Below are positions 38,629 to 40,274 of a stretch of 40,274 nucleotides of DNA, in pieces (positions within the stretch are counted from its first letter, which is position 1; each line of letters opens with the position of its first letter). The notes beneath the pieces were generated by a model. That model saw only the letters and a program-made list of their open reading frames with translations. It did no database searches and was not told the origin of the DNA. Made by a program: the position numbers and the translations under genes. The DNA lies in NCBI GenBank assembly GCA_002254605.1, contig NKPV01000006.1:1-40274 (forward strand), in the 5' to 3' direction. Origin of the DNA: Armatimonadetes bacterium JP3_11 (lineage in GTDB: Bacteria; Armatimonadota; Fimbriimonadia; Fimbriimonadales; GBS-DC).

Positions 38629-40089
38629 TTAGCCCTTGACTACACCAATCGGGCGTAGCCGTGCGACTTTACGGGCGATACCCGCATTATGCACTACTTC
38701 CACCACATCGGCGACATCTTTATAGGCGTAGGAGGCTTCTTCGGCGAGGGTGGCTTTGTTTTGTGCGCGGACGATAATGCCTTGTTGTTCCATCTCTTTG
38801 GCGATGTTGCGGTTTTTGGCTTCGCGCAGCGCGCCCTTGCGGCTCATCTTGCGCCCCGCGCCGTGGCAGGTCGTGCCGAAGCTTTCGCGCATCGCGTTCT
38901 CGGTGCCTACCAGCACGAACGAGTAGCGCCCCATATCCCCTGGGATCAGCACAGGCTGTCCTACTGCTTTGTAGGCATCGGGGGTTTCGGGGTGCCCTGG
39001 CGGGAACGCTCGCGTGGCGCCCTTGCGATGCACACACACACGCACGGGCTTGCCGTCCCACACATGGTCTTCTATCTTGGCGATGTTGTGCGCCACATCG
39101 TACACCTGATACATCCCGAGGCTTTCAGGCGTGGATTTGAAGATTTTCGCGAACGCTTGGCGCGTCCAGTGCGCAATCGCCTGACGATTGGCGAACGCGA
39201 AATTCGCTGCGCAGTGCATCGCTCGTAGGTAGGTCTGCCCCTCTTCCGAGTTGATAGGCGCACACGCCAACTGGCGGTCGGGTAGGCTGATGCCGTATTT
39301 CGCGTGCGCCTCCTCCATAATGTCCAGATGGTCTTGGCAGGTCTGGTGTCCGAACCCGCGTGAGCCGGTGTGAATCATGATCGTGACCTGTCCGACCTGG
39401 GTAATGCCCATCGCGGCGGCGGCGTGCGGGTCGTAGATTTCGTCTACAACTTGAATCTCGAGGAAGTGGTTGCCCCCGCCGAGGGTGCCGAGTTGGTCTT
39501 TCCCGCGTTCGATCGCTTTTTCGGTAATCACATCGGGGTCAGGCATATCGAGTCTGCCCAGGGCTTCGGTATGTTTCAGGTCGTCTTCCCAGCCATAGCC
39601 GTGTTCCACCATCCAGTGCGCGCCTTTGAGCATCACTTGGCGCAAGTCCTGGCGAGTCGTTTTGATGAGCCCTTCACCGCCGAAGCCCGCAGGCACATCA
39701 CGGAAGATTTGGTCGACTAACTCTTTGAGGCGTGGGCGGACTTGTTGCTCGGTGAGGTCCGTGCGCAGGAGTCGCACCCCGCAGTTGATGTCGTATCCTA
39801 TTCCCCCGGGCGAAATCACGCCCTCGTCCAAATCCATCGCCGCCACACCGCCCACGGGGAAGCCATAGCCCCAGTGGATATCGGGCATTGCGATGGAGTA
39901 GCCCACGATTCCTGGTAGGAACGCTACATTCGCCACCTGTTCGGGCGCTTGGTCTTGCTTAATTTGTTCAATCATCGCCTCGCTGGCGAAGATGAGACCA
40001 TCGACGCGCATGCCCGGTTTATAACTTTTGGGTATACGCCAGCGATGGTCGTCAATCTGCTCCAGTGGTCCCTTCCAGTATTGGCTCAT
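38629..40089 (-). CDS. rtcB: RNA ligase RtcB
   Basis: A 486-residue GTP-dependent ligase joining RNA ends with 3'-phosphate or 2',3'-cyclic phosphate. Metal-binding and nucleophile motifs are all visible: DINCGVR (Asp100, Cys103), GGGNHFLE (203-210), HTGSRGFGH (239-247), VHRKGATRA (352-360), and CHGAGRKMSR with the guanylylated His408. The length matches the family. ATG 40089 is preferred; a GGTATACT -10 ends 20 nt upstream and an AAGGGA lies in between. No archease gene is seen next to it. RNA repair rather than tRNA splicing is the usual bacterial role. Its 3' end faces mrp across 123 bp with no clear terminator. Confidence 0.95.
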   Translation of the reverse strand: MSQYWKGPLEQIDDHRWRIPKSYKPGMRVDGLIFASEAMIEQIKQDQAPEQVANVAFLPGIVGYSIAMPDIHWGYGFPVGGVAAMDLDEGVISPGGIGYDINCGVRLLRTDLTEQQVRPRLKELVDQIFRDVPAGFGGEGLIKTTRQDLRQVMLKGAHWMVEHGYGWEDDLKHTEALGRLDMPDPDVITEKAIERGKDQLGTLGGGNHFLEIQVVDEIYDPHAAAAMGITQVGQVTIMIHTGSRGFGHQTCQDHLDIMEEAHAKYGISLPDRQLACAPINSEEGQTYLRAMHCAANFAFANRQAIAHWTRQAFAKIFKSTPESLGMYQVYDVAHNIAKIEDHVWDGKPVRVCVHRKGATRAFPPGHPETPDAYKAVGQPVLIPGDMGRYSFVLVGTENAMRESFGTTCHGAGRKMSRKGALREAKNRNIAKEMEQQGIIVRAQNKATLAEEASYAYKDVADVVEVVHNAGIARKVARLRPIGVVKG

Positions 40090-40109
40090 CGCAGGTCCCT
40101 TCCCAAAAG

Positions 40110-40117
40110 AGTATACC
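40110..40117 (-). promoter_or_regulatory. GGTATACT promoter of rtcB
   Basis: Minus-strand GG-extended -10 20 nt before ATG 40089. The core GTATAC is self-complementary, so it could also serve the divergent gene at 40161. Confidence 0.5.
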
Positions 40118-40160
40118 TTTTGACGGAGGGACACCCACTAATACCGCCTGTTAAGACTTC

Positions 40161-40274
40161 ATGCAAGACCGGCGGACGCCGTTGGAGCGGCGTCTTTCGG
40201 CGCAACTTAAGGGTGTACCAGCAGGTTTGTGCCCTACTTTTGAGCAGCTTTTGGATCTGGCTCAACGTGGGCGA
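40161..40274 (+). CDS. start of an unidentified gene, cut by the right edge
   Basis: An open frame of 38 codons from ATG 40161 to the edge, beginning MQDRRTPLERRLSAQ and including GLCPTFEQLLDLAQRG. An in-frame stop precedes the ATG. The Cys-Pro-x-Phe-Glu with leucine-rich helix would fit the start of an anti-sigma or zinc-finger-like protein, but the piece is too short to assign. It is divergent from rtcB. Confidence 0.4.
   Translation, partial: MQDRRTPLERRLSAQLKGVPAGLCPTFEQLLDLAQRGR

Noticed and set aside
1-40274. CRISPR arrays, insertion sequences, prophage or integrase genes
   Set aside because: No regular repeat-spacer pattern, transposase or integrase motifs were seen.

Overview
The window looks like a piece of a GC-rich diderm bacterial chromosome that mostly carries housekeeping genes. 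LptB and predicted outer-membrane proteins point to an outer membrane. Division uses SepF, menaquinone appears to be made by the futalosine route (MqnE), and heme A synthase implies aerobic respiration. The mix (DUF1800, paired Gfo/Idh/MocA genes, SepF in a diderm, GxGD protease beside a pilin) would fit Armatimonadota or a related lineage. That placement is inference; no rRNA is present.

Layout. 1-13.9 kb: GlcD (cut by the left edge), two small membrane genes, rhomboid protease, a Tat-type superoxide dismutase, LysA, GlcF, YqeG-type HAD phosphatase, two Gfo/Idh/MocA oxidoreductases, an isolated fliQ-fliR pair, and a minus-strand operon nrnA-truB-ribF-lptB. 14-21.9 kb: truncated Ppx/GppA, DUF1800, a possible structured RNA, ferredoxin-NADP reductase, riboflavin synthase, RuvX, threonine dehydrogenase, pentaheme cytochrome c, a beta-barrel-like protein, a frameshifted DUF2752 gene and tRNA-Ser. 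22-30.4 kb: a polysaccharide nucleotide-sugar dehydratase coupled to a Wzi-like protein, CtaA, MqnE, a presenilin-like protease, a type IV prepilin, Kbl and tRNA-Met. 30.4-40.3 kb: a lipoprotein with a small broken partner, DnaA, PhoU, YggS-SepF, HMG-CoA lyase, NuoE-Mrp, RtcB and the start of one more gene.

How genes fit together. Tdh and Kbl are the two steps from threonine to glycine plus acetyl-CoA, encoded 10 kb apart. GlcD and GlcF are two subunits of one flavin/Fe-S oxidase, also split. RibE and RibF belong to riboflavin/FAD supply, which GlcD and the ferredoxin reductase use. MqnE, CtaA and NuoE belong to respiration; Mrp beside NuoE may help load its Fe-S centres.

The most striking signals are these. 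(1) A repeated promoter word, GG followed by a -10 hexamer (GGTATAAT and variants), lies 6-10 nt before many start codons that lack a Shine-Dalgarno. The same word lies 10-11 nt before both tRNAs, which argues that these mRNAs are leaderless. (2) A membrane protein with GxGD and PAL motifs of presenilin-type aspartyl proteases sits next to a prepilin. (3) The superoxide dismutase gene seems to have two starts, a leaderless one giving a Tat signal and an internal Shine-Dalgarno-led one giving a cytosolic form. Several genes (DUF2752, Ppx/GppA, the membrane protein next to rhomboid, a small gene after the lipoprotein) look truncated or frameshifted.
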